A stretch of 64,000 nucleotides of DNA from Numida meleagris (taxonomy: Eukaryota > Chordata > Aves > Galliformes > Numididae): contig NC_034413.1 in NCBI RefSeq assembly GCF_002078875.1, positions 62,116,453-62,180,452 of the forward strand, given 5' to 3'. A model generated the notes under the pieces. The model worked only from the letters and a program-made list of their open reading frames with translations, was not told where the DNA came from and searched no databases. Below are positions 1-13,400 of the stretch, piece by piece. Numbering within the stretch: position 1 is the stretch's first letter; each line of letters starts with the position of its first letter. The translations under genes and the position numbers were made by a program.

Positions 1-3000
1 CCCTAGAGTACTGCATTGCCAGGCCTTTGCTCCAAGGAAAGCAAACTCTCCACATCACTTGACAGTTCTCTCAGTTTTTCTATGCAGTGTTACCCCAGTT
101 AATGACAGATGGAGCTGTGTTCATACTTCCCATTGAAAAGGCATGGAGGCACCCTGCCTTCACTCTCAACACAGATGTTGGTTTTTGTGCTGCTTGCATG
201 AGGTCCTCAGCACGTCTTAGCATCTGCTAAGAGGAGAGTGTGTTAGCTGATCCCAAAGCTGTGCAAGGAATTAACAGGTCTCAGAACTCCTGGTATAGAC
301 ATTTCACGGAACTAGAACACTGTCATTTCAGATTATTTTACTCTCCAGTTTTGAAAAGGGATTTCTTCCTTCAGCATGTAGTTGAGTTTAACTCCTAGGA
401 TGGACTCAGTGAATCTTGTTGGGGAAATTTATCTTCTTGTATAGATTGGTACTGAGATACCAGTGCTGGAGGACTGCACCATTTCTTGCTCGCTAGCTCA
501 GGCTTCTTAGCACAGTTGATAGCACAAGGCAAAGTCCATAACATACACTGTAATTAACCTGTGTGGTACTAATAACAGCACTGATAGCTAAAGTGTTCAT
601 CAAATAGGAGTTTTCCTGTCTCGTGAACTCCAGCGTCGTTAGCAGAGTTATTCCCAGAAGTTCTAAATCAGGCTCTGAGTGACTGGCCTGAGTGCCTCAG
701 TGAGATCTGCATACAGAGCAGTCAGAAGAAAGCTCCTTCCTACCTTTAACAAGGCCCAGCTGTTCAGAGCCTCATTGACAAGCACAGGTAAAGAACCTGG
801 CAGGGCTAGAAGTGTTCCAGGCTGAGAGCAGAGTAATCTTGCTCTAGGAGCACCTAGGTATTAACTCAGTGCCAGAAACAATTCTGAAGCAAAATCTAAC
901 AATTTATGTTTACCTGAATTGATGTTCCCCCTGAAGGCAAAATAATCCAAAGCTTTAGCTGACACTTCTTTCACTTCTGTAAATTGTGCTTTCATGTCTG
1001 AGGATTACCTAAAGTGAGAGCTGGATGCTCAGAGAAGAGAATGTCAAGCAATATTTTAAATAAAAAGCTAAAAAAATCTCAAAGATTCCTGAGTTCAAGT
1101 ACCACTTCTGCTTAATAACACTCCTGGAGCCTCAAGTCACATGTATTTCTTTCAAACTATTTGAGAGCCAGCTCCTGGATTGTGAGCAGTGGTTTCTGCC
1201 TCCTGTCTCATCAAGGTGCAGCCCCGGAGCAAAGCTTTCCCTTTGCATTTCAAACTCTTAACAAGGCAGGAGGTTTTTGTTGTTAAGTGGGAATGAGATA
1301 ACATTACTGCAAATTCAGCAAGGATTTTGCTTTCTCGGAAGACAGCTGAAACCAGCTGCAACATTTACCAGGGGATCATTTGATGCACTTGACTGGGGGC
1401 CAGAAGAGCTGGGTCCTAATTCTACAGGGTAGAATGTGTCATGCACATTGTGGATGCCATCACGAATTGCATCTGAGAGCACACTGCATTGCTTATTTAT
1501 CTGTTTGGATTAAGAATTTTGGCAGGCAAATAACATTTGTAACAAAATGCCACACAGGATACAGATGAGAATGCAGAACAGCTTTTTTTATATTGAAGGT
1601 AATTCACAGCAGAATCTATGGCTGCAGGCTCCTCTTGGAAATTATTATTAGCTACGTGCCTAACCCTAGCGCTGTTATCAATTCTTTAAATATTCCAGCT
1701 TTCCTGGCTGCAGGAAGTGGTCAGTTGATTATATGAGACTCTTCAAATTAAAAAGAAAATGCCCACGTCTATTCAAAATAATAATTAAAAATTACTCCTG
1801 TTTTTTTCAAAATTAAATCTGTAAATAGCTTCTTAAATCTGGATCTTAGTCCTTAATATCTTTGATTTTCTTGGATTTTTATCAAATTATATGTGTATAT
1901 ATATAAAGCAGTTATCCCTGAGCCCTAACATTTTGTTTTCATTAAATACCATCAGATCTGTTGGTCTGCACCTTTGTGAAAGGAAAGAAAGAGAGAACAT
2001 ATAAAATATTATGAGTTTGTCTGTATGCAATCTGTAACCTAAAATATCTCCTAGCTTGGAAAAGAATTATTTGGATTTTCCTTTGGGAAAGTATTATATA
2101 GAGGGAAAAAGTTGGTTCATGGACTAGACTTGGTGTTAAACAAGTCAGGAGTAACAAATACTATTAGAGTAAGTGTAATTTCCATTGAGCACCCATGTCA
2201 GGTTCTAGGGAACCTCCTGTGCAGAATTTCTTCATCTTCTTCCAAAAGGCAGAGCAGACAGCTTTTGTTCTATCCCGTAAGCCCTCTTCAATGTGCTGTC
2301 TAAAAACCATTCCTCTGGGAGAAAACCTTGCCCTATTCAGCTCACAGCAGACAGGATTTCAATCTTTGTATTTGGATTCAAAGCAGTGGGGAACTGCATA
2401 AAGAAAATGTTAGCATGCAGGGCATCCTCATTTGTTAAGCCCATTGATCTATAGGCTGTAAAACAGCTGTTCCTGGTGATACTGGTCCATCTTCTAATAG
2501 CTCCTTTGTCAGCTTTTGCAGTACGCTGCGGAGAGCTGCTCTTGTTTCTCCCTGTTGTTTTTGGATATAGAAAAAAGCACTGAAATGTGAACTGAAAAGT
2601 TTTTACCCTCTAAAAATAAATATACACGATCTACTTTTATCTCTTCCATTAGATACTGGACTCAGTTCATCTTTCAGAAGTCATGAGACTGAGATCTTGA
2701 CCTCTTCTGCATTGGCGGTATTATATAAAAACTGAGAACAAACATTTTTCTGATTAGAGGCAGTAAGTACAAGGGGAGCTTCTAGAATTAAGGCTTGTTG
2801 GAACAAGTCATCTACGAGTGGATTCTCTTTTCTTTAAAGGCTTCAAATCAAGGCAAAACAGCTTTTTCCCTTTGATACCATTGCTTAAGCAGAATTTAGG
2901 ATTAGATGCAGGAAGTACTACTTTAGCTTGTTTGTTACAAAGGAAGTTGGGGCACCGAGTACCCAGGCTCTCTTCTGTTCTTAAAATCCATCATTTCTAA

Positions 3001-6000
3001 GAGTCACGATGCATGCCAGTAGAGGTATTAATTCTCAGTTCCTTGGAAGTTTCCTTTCTAAGTCATACAGTTATGAGGGGTAACTTGATACCCTACACTC
3101 TTCTTTGATGCTCCTGATCACTTTGTGCTTGAGTTCTGTAGGGCTGTGCACCAACGTAGAGTCGCAGAGTCATAAAATCATTACGGGTGGAAAAGACCAC
3201 TAAGATCTTCTAGTCCAACAGCCAACCCATAACCACCATGCCATCCTAAATAGGCAACAGTTCCAGGAAATACTCCTCATGTTAATGTGTGTTGACTTAA
3301 AAATAAATAAGATACCAAACAGAAATGCCCTCTCATTCAGTATGGAAGGAAACCTCTTCTGTTCTGTCCCTCACAAGAAGAATATAAGGGAAATCACTAG
3401 GTTTATTAGTTACCACTTTCAACATTTGCAATAAGAAGTGGTCCATCGTTACTTCCTAGCATAAATTAATTTAAGAATTAAGTTGTGAAAGTGCCTAAAA
3501 CTAAAGTGGAAAAACTAAAGATCCCTCTGTAACCAGGCACCTTGTGAAGAAGTGGAATATGGTAAGGTGAGTAGGAAGTTTATAAATTCTTTCTTCTCTC
3601 GTTTAATCTCAAATAAATGAAAATGTTTGCCACAAAATAGTGAAATAATAGTGCTCCTTTAAAAAAAATTCCCTTGAAGTCTTGAAACGAGAACAGCAAC
3701 ATAAGGAAAACACATCTAAAAAAAATATGCCAATATAAAACAATATTTTGTCAAATAGAGAAAATCCAGATGTAGAACAGAAATGAGAGAGATTGACGTT
3801 TTCAGACAGGGAATTGAAGAAGCAGAGAAATTAAAACAATACCATAAGGCAAATGCAGACATTAATTAATTCTGCTAACAAGAGCACTCTCACTGAGCTG
3901 ACAATTTAATTTCTACTTAGTTTCTCAGCAAGGGAACTGACATAACAAGCAGATTAAAAATACCAACCAGTTCAGCACTGAGTCATAGCAGGTTCCTGGG
4001 CAAGAGACACCTTCCTGCTGCAGCAGAGGGGCTACCCCAAGGGGTAAGAATTGCTCTGCACAGCTTGGATCAAAGAAGTATCACTGTGGACTGGAGCCTT
4101 TACAGAACATGAGCAGTGGGACTGAATACAAATGACCCCCCAGTGGCTCATCACGCTGTCAGAGTGGTTAATGGCTGCTGTAAGCTATGGTTGATGGAAG
4201 GAGGTTGGAAGGTGCAATGGAAATTCTGGCTGTAACAGCACCAAGGGAAAGCATGGTCATGGGAATATGGAGTTGGGTAGTAAAGCAGATAGTCACTTAA
4301 ACACAGCGTTTGGAGTATTTCTTTAGAAATATTCCCCTTTTCTGGAGCCCAATAAAAGGGGATACATACAGAGCTATCTGACAGGTAAGGCTGGGCATTG
4401 ACTTGCAGAGGTTTTTTCCCCTGAACTACGTATTTTACTCTCAGTAAATTGGGTTCAATTTAGCAATTGTGAGTTTCTGAAGGGGAAAGGAAGGGATCGA
4501 TTTGGTCTCACTTTTGTAGGTATAGTGGTTATTCTGCAGTGATCCTATCCAGGAAAATGACATTCCTGTATTCAGTAGTGCATTGTGTGGAGTGCTGCTC
4601 CATTATAGTGGCTGATGAATCACGGTACCACAAGTAAAATTAATGTAACAGAAAATGACTGCTGACTGCTAAGTGAATTTTTCCTGCAAAGGTATGAAGG
4701 AGAAAAGAGGAGTGAGTTATGGCCCCAGAGGGTATACTCTATTGCATTCACAGTGCCCAGCATTGCTGCTGTTATCACATTGAGTTCTTGCTGCCCTCAC
4801 CTGTGGAAAAGGTAGAACATGATAGCAAGGGAAGTGTTGAGATAAAGTAATTTGGCACTGTAATTCGCCTTCCTGAGTGTTCACCAGCTATAGCTGTTAA
4901 TTCTTTGTAAGATGTTGTCATGTAGGAGCAAAGCATTTGTCTTATCAAGGAAATAAATTGTTCAGCCAGGAGCTGACATCTCTCCAGTGTTAGTTTCTTC
5001 TTTAGGCTTTCGGAGCTGCCTCTGAATTCTTGCTCTACAAGATCAGCCCTAAACTCTGCTTTGGGATAACTTAATCTCTGGTTTGAGGACTTGAGTGATA
5101 GATCTCACATTGCCTTTTTGTCTGCGTGCCAATCACTTGCAGCTTTGTAGGAGTTTACCCACTCATCATCTGCACAAGGAGTCAGTCAACAGCTCTTTTT
5201 TATGGATTTCTGACATATGTAGCATAGGATCTCCAGCTCCCTTAGCACAGCTATCAGCACTGGCACTGCCCACAGCACAGACCTCCCAGAACAGACCTGG
5301 AGCCCTTGGCCTTTTGGTTTCTCTGAGAACTCTGAAAAAATGCATTTGGGATTAGAGCCAGATTTCAAAATAAGGGAAAAAGTAATTCTTTCCAACCTTG
5401 GTTTTCAGCCAGGTCTGATCCTAGCTTGAATTATGCGTTATCTGTCTTTTCCATCACTCATTTCTAAATGTAACAAGTAGATGATCAAGAGGTTTACCTC
5501 TGAGAAGTGACCTGTCAGGGCTCCAAGTGCTGCTGAGGGTAGGGACGTTTGTTTTCTGTTGTTGCCAGCAAGTGTTTGGGGAGCTGAGGGTGGACGGAGC
5601 TCTAAAGGCAGGCTGTCTTGTGTCAAAGAGTTTTCTTAGAAAAGGTGTATGGATTCTCTTGAAAAACAAAGAAAAACATGAACAGCTCCTTTCACAACAT
5701 GACATGAAATTTGTGCAAACTTCACGGTTTGCTCAGGGAACTTTATCTTGATAAAGTCCAAACCACGCAGTGGAGCCTCATCCATTTCTTTTTGTACTGA
5801 GTGGCTGTACAACAACTCCCCCCACAACCAACTGAAACGATAGCAACGGATGAATTTCAGTCCCCATTTTTTAATCCAGTAGCTGAACATTAGCAAGAAA
5901 TTTCCCAGAGATTTGAGTGTTTCATCAGCCTTAGCTTCATCGCTGTGGAAATACAGCAATGCCAAAACAAAGGAAAGAATAAAGCACAGGCTTTGCAGGG

Positions 6001-6689
6001 GATTCTTTCTTTCTCCCCTCAGAAGACATTTCAAGTGAGACGAATAGCATCAGATTTTTAATTATATGGTATTAAATAAGCTTTAATCTCAATGTAATTA
6101 TTTCTAATGCGCTTTGAAAACAAAAGAAAAAAATGCTGCCTACAGAGAGTTGCTGCCAATGGAGAGCCTGCTGACTCTGGAGCAGCTTGCAGTTTCATTT
6201 CATGGACAGAAATGAATGAACACCTGGAAACTTGGAACAACTGTAATGTCTATGGGAACAAAAATCTTACTGCACATTAGCTGGTATTCCCAGGAAATAA
6301 CTTCATAAAAGGCATCCATGAAATTTGCCATGCATTTTAAATATCTTCGCTGGTGTTTCTGAAAGTGCCCTTGCACTTCAGTGGGACCTCTGCTCTAAAA
6401 ATGCTTGGTCACAATTATGTCCCCAAAAGAAGGCTATTCCAGTGGTGAATGAACGGTGACTGCACCTCCCCCATATTTTTAATTTGCAATTTTAAATAAT
6501 GACAGATATAAATTCAGACTCAGTTGGGTGATCGGATACTGAGATCCTGAAAGTTCAGTCTGGAGAATTTTTTTTCAAAGATTTTTTTTCTAGCATTTTA
6601 TTCTATGTATAAATGAGAGTTACACCCAGGACAAACGAAGTATGCTTCGCTTCTTTTACAAAGCACATTCTTTTGTAAATTTTAATTTA
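1..6689 (+). other. KALRN: KALRN intron, 5' part
   Basis: AT-rich DNA with no exon I can recognise. It lies upstream of the SH3 exon of kalirin on the same strand, so I infer it is intron (exons upstream must exist for the long isoforms). Open frames here are all under 135 codons and look random. The only repeat I can name is a degraded CR1 piece at about 3160-3270, listed separately. Short AT-rich simple stretches (for example near 1888-1908) are present but unremarkable. I looked for a kalirin-7-type terminal exon, whose protein should end in Ser-Thr-Tyr-Val, and found none. Confidence 0.65.
3160..3270 (-). mobile_element. CR1 LINE 3'-end fragment (degraded)
   Basis: The stretch from the 'cataaaatcatta' motif through 'ggaaaagaccactaagatc' and 'tagtccaacagccaaccc' follows the reverse complement of the CR1 3' end, and matches the cleaner copy at 45958-46093 block by block. 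The terminal ATTCTATG-type repeats are mutated, which suggests an old insertion. Its boundaries are approximate. Confidence 0.75.
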
Positions 6690-6996
6690 TCATAGAATCG
6701 TTTGAGTTGGAAGGGACCTTCAAAGGCCACCTGGTCCAACCCCCTTCAGTGAACAGGGACACCTACAGCTCCATCAGGTGCTCAGAACCCCATGTAGTCT
6801 GACCTTAAATGTCTCCAGGGACAGGGCACCCACCACCTCTCTGGGCAACCTGTGCCAGTGTCTCACCACCCTTATTGTAAAGAACTTCTTTGTATCCAAC
6901 CTAAATCTCCCCTCTTTTAGTCTGAAACCATTTCCCCATGTCCTATCACAACGGAACCTGCTAAAGAAATCTGTCTCCTTGCTATCCCTTTCGTAA
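6690..6996 (-). mobile_element. CR1 LINE 3'-end fragment
   Basis: It begins with 'tcatagaatcg' and 'agttggaagggacctt', the reverse complement of the CR1 tail. It continues through 'ctctgggcaacctgtgccag' and 'acctaaatctcccctctttt', both hallmarks of the 3' part of CR1 ORF2 in antisense. The 5' truncation near 6996 is typical of CR1. The block around 6775-6815 differs from the other copies in the window, so it probably belongs to a different CR1 subfamily. Confidence 0.92.
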
Positions 6997-9900
6997 AGAA
7001 AGTTTGCTCTTGATTTTTATAGATTTATTTTTCCTTTTATGAGACAAGGACCAACATTCAGTCTGCTTTCAGTCTTTTTCTCAGATCATTTCCATCTAAT
7101 GCATCTTTTGGTGGAAAATGAGTTAATCACTAACATTTCGAGATACAAGTCAATTCACTCAGATAAAACAAGTGTACGTGGCCACTTCAGGCTGAGAACA
7201 ATGCAGCTGTGAATGCCAAAGTTCAAAACATGTATAGTATTTAAGGGTAATTTCTGTGGCTGCCCACTTGATATCTCCATTCCATTATTTCCAGCAGCAT
7301 GAAAATCAGATTTCATTCTAATGTGCTGATGAACACATTCCCCTTATAGGCATAAGGCACACAGCTAAAGGTCATCTTAGCAGATATAACAGACATTCCA
7401 AATTCACTGCACATGGGGTATCTCTCCATCACAGGGTGTTTCTGAAGAACTCGCGGTTCTGTTTAGAGAGATAGGATGGCCATAATTTTTAAGGGCACAG
7501 GAATAAGGTGCAGAATTCTGCCCTTAGTGGTTCAACCTTGGTGGCTGAAATGCTTAGCTGAGGTGTACGCTATGGAGTTAGGTGGCAGGAAATAAATCAT
7601 GCTCCGTATTAATAAATCTTTATTACCAAACCAAACAAAAAAAATGATGCCTGCTCTTTTAATGCCTGCTGGGAAGAATGAGGATATTTAAGTGAATTAG
7701 TTTGCTGCAACTGAAACAAAATATGAAGGAAATGCTACAAAATCCCTATATTTCTTTCAAAGGCCACCAATGTGAGTTTAGTATATTTTAAAATAGAAGA
7801 ATTCAAATAAATTATTGATTTACACAGAACAATTAAAGCATGTTCTATTTTTCAGCTCTAAAGTGTGACCAGTTACTGTTTGTCAACTGTGATTTTCAAA
7901 GAAACAAGGTTTATTGCCATTTATATTACATTACAAACTGAATTCAAATGGCAGAGGAGCTTCTGGATCTGACCTAATCTTTGACTAAGAGGGGAACAGT
8001 TAAAATTGCTTCATGTTAACCAAAAGTATTGGGGCTTTCCAGCAAGATTCTGTCTGTAGTGGGGAAACAAAAATATATATGTATACAGAGATAAAGTGAC
8101 TGAGTTGCTTTTTCTTCTAAATGTCTGCTAATAAGAGTGCAAGCTGATCTGTGAGTTGTTATTTCTATATTATTGTTTCTCAAAACTGACATTCAGTAAC
8201 CTGTGAATTATGTACTAACTCCTTTCCTTTCTCCTCGTGAATAACTACTTTTCACTTTTGTTCTTGCACAGCACAGAATGCCAGTACTGGGCTATGGCAC
8301 GGGACAGGTGAGATGATCCCTTAGGCTGCCCTGAGACTCACACCTAGTGACGTTGCACAGGCACTTGCTGAGACTTACTGTCTAAAAGGTCTATGAACCA
8401 CTTTGTAAACAACCCCGCTCTAGATGTGAAACAAATTCTCTTGTTTCAGTATCATGCTATTTTTTCAAATTTGTTGATAGAATATAGTGAATAGATCACA
8501 TACTCCCCCCAAAATGAGGACTTACAAAGAACTGGAAGTGTCTGTTGGTATTCTGGGGCTATCTCCAGCCATTCTTGGTCAGGCACTAGATTATAGAAAG
8601 TGCTAGGCTTAGAAAGAAGGGAGCAAACAGGATTCAGATCCTATTTAAAGGAGAGGATTTAAATTTTTTTTTTACTTCAACTCAATTTCTACCTTCAGTG
8701 TTGTCATTAAGCAAGAAGTTGTTCCTTGTCTAAACCTGATCATTCTCCTCCTGTTCTTCCAAGAAATTGAGTTCATATTTATTTGTCCTGTGCTGTTGTT
8801 TTCAGTTGTTTCTGAGGTTTTAATTCTGATGATTACAGTATGTTTGTTTGACTTGGCTGTACAACATTAAATATATCCCTCTTGAGGAACACTAAGGGTT
8901 TTTTTGTTGGCATAGATTTTTTTTTTCCTTCTAGAATCCATCATTTTTGTATGGTTAGTGCTAGCTGTAGAGTGCCGGGTTTGTTCAAGGAATTTATAAA
9001 GTTCCTTGGAAAGGAAGAGTTCCAGCTATGAAGGTCTTATAGGGACAACACAGAGTAGCTGTCTAGAAGGGAAGAAAACACTATATGGGATCAGAAATTA
9101 GTGTTACGAACAGGTTTCTGTGCAACACTGGTAGAGTTCGTTGATCAAAGACATTAGGGAACACTGGAGGTCATCTAAGTTCAAAGTTAATATCAGCATG
9201 AAGTTTGATACTGGAAACAAAATCATGTGTGAAGAAAGAAGACAAAGGGCAAGTGTTGCAAAACGCCTTTGTCTTCATAAGAAATTGAGTTGGGGAAAAC
9301 AGATCACAAACAATATTTGTAAGAACAGCTTTGATTTAAGAGTGGAGGGTTGTGCTGGTGTGCAGTAGTTCATAGGAAGCTGTTCAAAAAATTGCATGCA
9401 TCCCTTCCTACAGACAACCTACAGATAAGAAAGATGTCCAAAGCTTCCCCCATGCCTTGGTTTCCAATCACACTGCTGCTGCTTTTCAGACCAACTTTAT
9501 TTTTCTCTCTGGATCTTGCATTAATTTAAAAACCACCAGCAATCAAAATCAAACCTCCTCAAGTGTGCGTGTGGGCGAGAAACAGAGGGGTGTGAAACGT
9601 ATGGCGCAACTCTGCAGCCCCTTTTCTCCCTGGGTTCACTTTTCCTGACACTACAGCATCGATTCCTGGCTGTACTCGCAAATAAACAATTATTGAAGGA
9701 ACATGCCTGGACCACACATGCATATTTTCCACTCTCGTGGAGAAAAGCAGTCTGCTGGCTGGTTGTTATTTATTTTCACAAGAGGCGGTTGGGTTTGTTG
9801 TCGTGTCTTGAGGGCACAGTCTCTTGAGGTGCTGAGCCTTCTCAGCTTGCCAAGGCTGCAGGAAGAATCGAGGGTGGGAACCAGCTGTGCCCCACAGATC

Positions 9901-10379
9901 TTGGGCTTACGTTATTACTTCTAGAAGTTTTCCAGTGTTGATATTTGCTGTGTGATCTCGAGGAGTCAATAGAGAAGGACAGCAAGGGGTCTACCCAAGG
10001 GGAGGAGCACTTTCCTTAACAAGCGCTTGTGATGTTCTTTTAAAACTGGAGTTGCTAAATCATCAGTTAGAAATGTAAAAGCTATAGGGAGAGAAGAAAG
10101 TAAACTGAAACACATGCAGAGAAATTTCAGCTTTCTGGATTGTTGCAGATAATGCAGCGAGAGCTGATTTTCAAGTGAATTGAACTGATTCTCCTTTAGA
10201 AGGGCAAAGAACCACCCTCCTTATCTGCTGCTCTATATAAAATGGGAAAAGCACCATGCAGTTGGTGGTCTTTGCCTTCACTCCTAGGCACCAAGCATCC
10301 TCTGCTGTGCAGACTGCCAGTGCCCCAAGGCAGCCAGCAGCCTGCTCTGCTGTCCTGCAGCACCCAACAAGCCCGAAGG
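6997..10379 (+). other. KALRN: KALRN intron, no gene seen
   Basis: Intronic AT-rich sequence. I see no splice-flanked coding segment and no named repeat. A weak purine/pyrimidine alternating AT run lies at about 8070-8085. Open frames are short and have no recognisable domain. Confidence 0.6.
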
Positions 10380-10434
10380 TATGAACCAGGCTACAACAGG
10401 GTATGAACCAGGCTACAGTGGAGCATGAGCCAGG
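10380..10434. repeat. 22-bp tandem repeat, about 2.5 copies
   Basis: The unit starting 'tatgaaccaggctaca' occurs at 10380 and again at 10402. A partial, diverged third copy ('catgagccagg') starts at 10424. The spacing is exactly 22 bases each time, so this is a small minisatellite seed. No function is implied. Confidence 0.85.
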
Positions 10435-13400
10435 CCTCTAGGTCTTTTGTTTTCTGGAAGAGAAAGTTCAGGACTGAGAAATGACTTCAAAAGCCTACCC
10501 TTTCTCAAGCTCATCAAATCGCTCCTTTATGATCCTCTCTTTGTGTGATTGCCATGTGTTATTTATGAGCACTTGGAAACCCTTATCCACAAAAAAAAGA
10601 TAACATTGTTGAAGCTGAAATGCAATTAATTATGTGGTGCTGCAAAGAGGCAGAAAGGAGATGAGGAGAGCTGTTGCACCAGGCTAGGCAGCTGCTAAGG
10701 TCAGAGATGCAAGGCAGAAAAGATAAAGTCATTTGAAGAAATGGAAAACAGGAAGAAATGTAAGCAAATTTTGTTCCACTGGGTCAATGAAAGCACCTTG
10801 CTGTACACCAGGTGTATATCTGGCCCTGAGCATCACATAGTTCCACACCGCATCCAGCCCTTCAGGAACCCATTGGCAGTTTGGGGTTTTGGTCCCGTAG
10901 TATCATGACTGGCCCTCCAGCCTTCGAACAAACACTTTCCATTGTGGTGAAAGATAAATGAATAAAAATAGTCCAGTAAAAGCTGGGCCAAAGCAGATGT
11001 CTTCTAAGCAAATATACAATTCATTTTCCATCTGCTGGAGCCCAGTCTGCGGTTCATGTGAGAGGGAGCAGCGTTGCTGTGTAAGAGGAGAGCCAGGATA
11101 TGCATCCCAGGGTGCAGATCTAAAACAAGGCTACTTCCATAGCTTATCCGCGAGCCTGGTGTTTTTATTGATAGGAATAATAAAACTGCTAAAATTAGTC
11201 TTAATGAATGAGGGCTTTCTTTTGCCTTTCTTAATGCTATATCTAATAAATTCCCAGATTCTCATCTCATCCCTATGTAAATGCTAAGGTTGAGTGACTC
11301 AGTAGGATAAATGGTTGATGAAGTGCTGTGAAATATATTAATGGTCTACTTGCATTTCTGTAACAAGCATAAGGGATGTTAATGTCCCAGTACACAGTGA
11401 TTTGTAGTCAACATTAATGGAGACAATTCCCCTCATGGAGAACAATATAAAGTACCATGATCAGAGCAAGAACCCTTTTCTAGCTTTTCTCTTTAATCCC
11501 AGCAGATTACGTCTCTTTTGCTACATTGCTTTGTGCTGTAGAGGAGGAAATAAATCTAGCAAAAAAAGCCTCACTCACTGTTCCTTCTATTTTGATGGTA
11601 AATTCTGAATTAATAAACATGCAAACAAGCTGCATATTTGCATGTCTATCTCATATTCTGTACTCAGAGATTCCGTGCTACTGGAAAGCAGCCAGAGTCA
11701 TTTTATGATTGGGAAAACCAGGTCGCAGAGAAGTGACATGATTTGTCAGTGTTCCCCTTGCTGCCTCAGTGATCGGATCAGGAAGAATTCTGCTTTGGTC
11801 CTGCTTTGTACTGAGTCCATTGGGCACCCTTTCCTACGGGAGATCAATTGTAGTACTTGTTCAGAGAATTTCCAGATATCATTGTGGTGGTACAATTCAA
11901 AATACCATTTGCGTGCGTCTCGTTATCCCTGCCTTCAGATTTGTCCTAGCGGTCCAGATTTGCCCATTTTCATTATTTAAAGTTGAGACTGGCCATATCT
12001 TCACAGATGAATGTTTTGAGAGAGGAATGTGGACCATTTCAGCAAGAATGAGATGACTGTCCCATGCGGAGGCATTAAAGTTATCTTCTCAAGGAATGTT
12101 ATGGTTCCTGTTTTCAGGATCCATTAAACAGCTAATGTTGAACCACAGAATCATTTCTGGATACAAATGTGCATTTTCCCAAAATTGTAGTCATTCCAGG
12201 CTGGGATTTCAACTCAGCAGTTTTGTTAAGCATCCTGTTTTAGTGGCAAGTAAGGCAAATTTAGCTTAAAACCTGATTTTATTAAAGAATTATTCAGCTT
12301 TCTGTGACTGGGCCTAGGCAGCTGTGGAAGAAGTACAGTGAAGCAACTATGAGCAAGGTTAACAAGCCAGTAGAAGAGAGTGACTCTTAAACAGCTGATG
12401 GAAGGCTTGGCATCCCATGCAAATGGCACAACATGTGCCCCACATACCAGTAACTAGATTTTCTGTTTTGCTTTGTTGGAAGAAGGGCAATAAATAAGTG
12501 AATCAGTAGTCAATGCATTGTTGTCAATTTAATGCAGCCAATGAAAGACAACGAAATATGAAACATTCTGAAAAGTCTGCACTGAAGTTTTTCATCATGA
12601 AATTTCTTGTCTTAACTGCCTGAGATAGAGCTGAAGTTGAGCTCTGATCTGCACTTACCTGTATGAACAGCAAGTCAGTTCTGCCATTCGGTCTGTTGGG
12701 GAGTGCCAGCTGCTGCTCCCAAAGGGGCCCAAGAGGAACATTGCCATGTCCTCCTTTTCTTCCAGGCAGTTTACGTTCATAAGGAAGCTTGGTTTGACAC
12801 TATGGAGTGTGAACCAGCAGTCTGTAAGTGTAGCAAGGACCTTGTGTTTTCCTGGAGGTGTATTTGAGTTGGGGAAAAAAGCCTCTCTGGGGCTGAGAGC
12901 CAGGTTGCAAATGAAATGCGCTGCGGGAATGAGGACGTGCAAAGGAAGGACAAGACTTTTAAAAGTGGGTTTAAAGTTATTTCTTCTTTCTTTTCAAAAT
13001 GCAGAAGCAGCCTGGGGTGCTCAGAAGCTCTTCGAATCTGTTTTCCACGTTGTTAAAATACACAGCAGTGAAGATTAATACTTGGGTTTGTTTTTTAACG
13101 AAGAGAAACTTGGAAGTGGAACTGAACATTTGCTGCAAAGTCTTCTATTTAAATACTTTCTTATTTATAGGGCCATGTTTGGAACGTTATACACAGCATT
13201 ATCCGACTATTAACTCCTACAATAAGATGGATTTTAGGATTAAATAAATTGTGTGCATTCCTTTAAACTGTTTGAGCCAAGAGGGTTAGGAGTGTTAGAC
13301 TCCCCAGCAGCAGCCATTCCCCAGCACAGCCTGGCTGTGCACTACACGGGCTGTGGTGGCTGAGCAGGAGGGAAGAAACCACTGGAAGCAGCAGCTGCAT

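Noticed and set aside
5205..5233. Frame reading Leu-Thr-Tyr-Val-Ala-stop, considered as a kalirin-7 STYV ending
   Set aside because: The motif is not Ser-Thr-Tyr-Val, it does not end at Val, and there is no kalirin-like sequence or acceptor before it.
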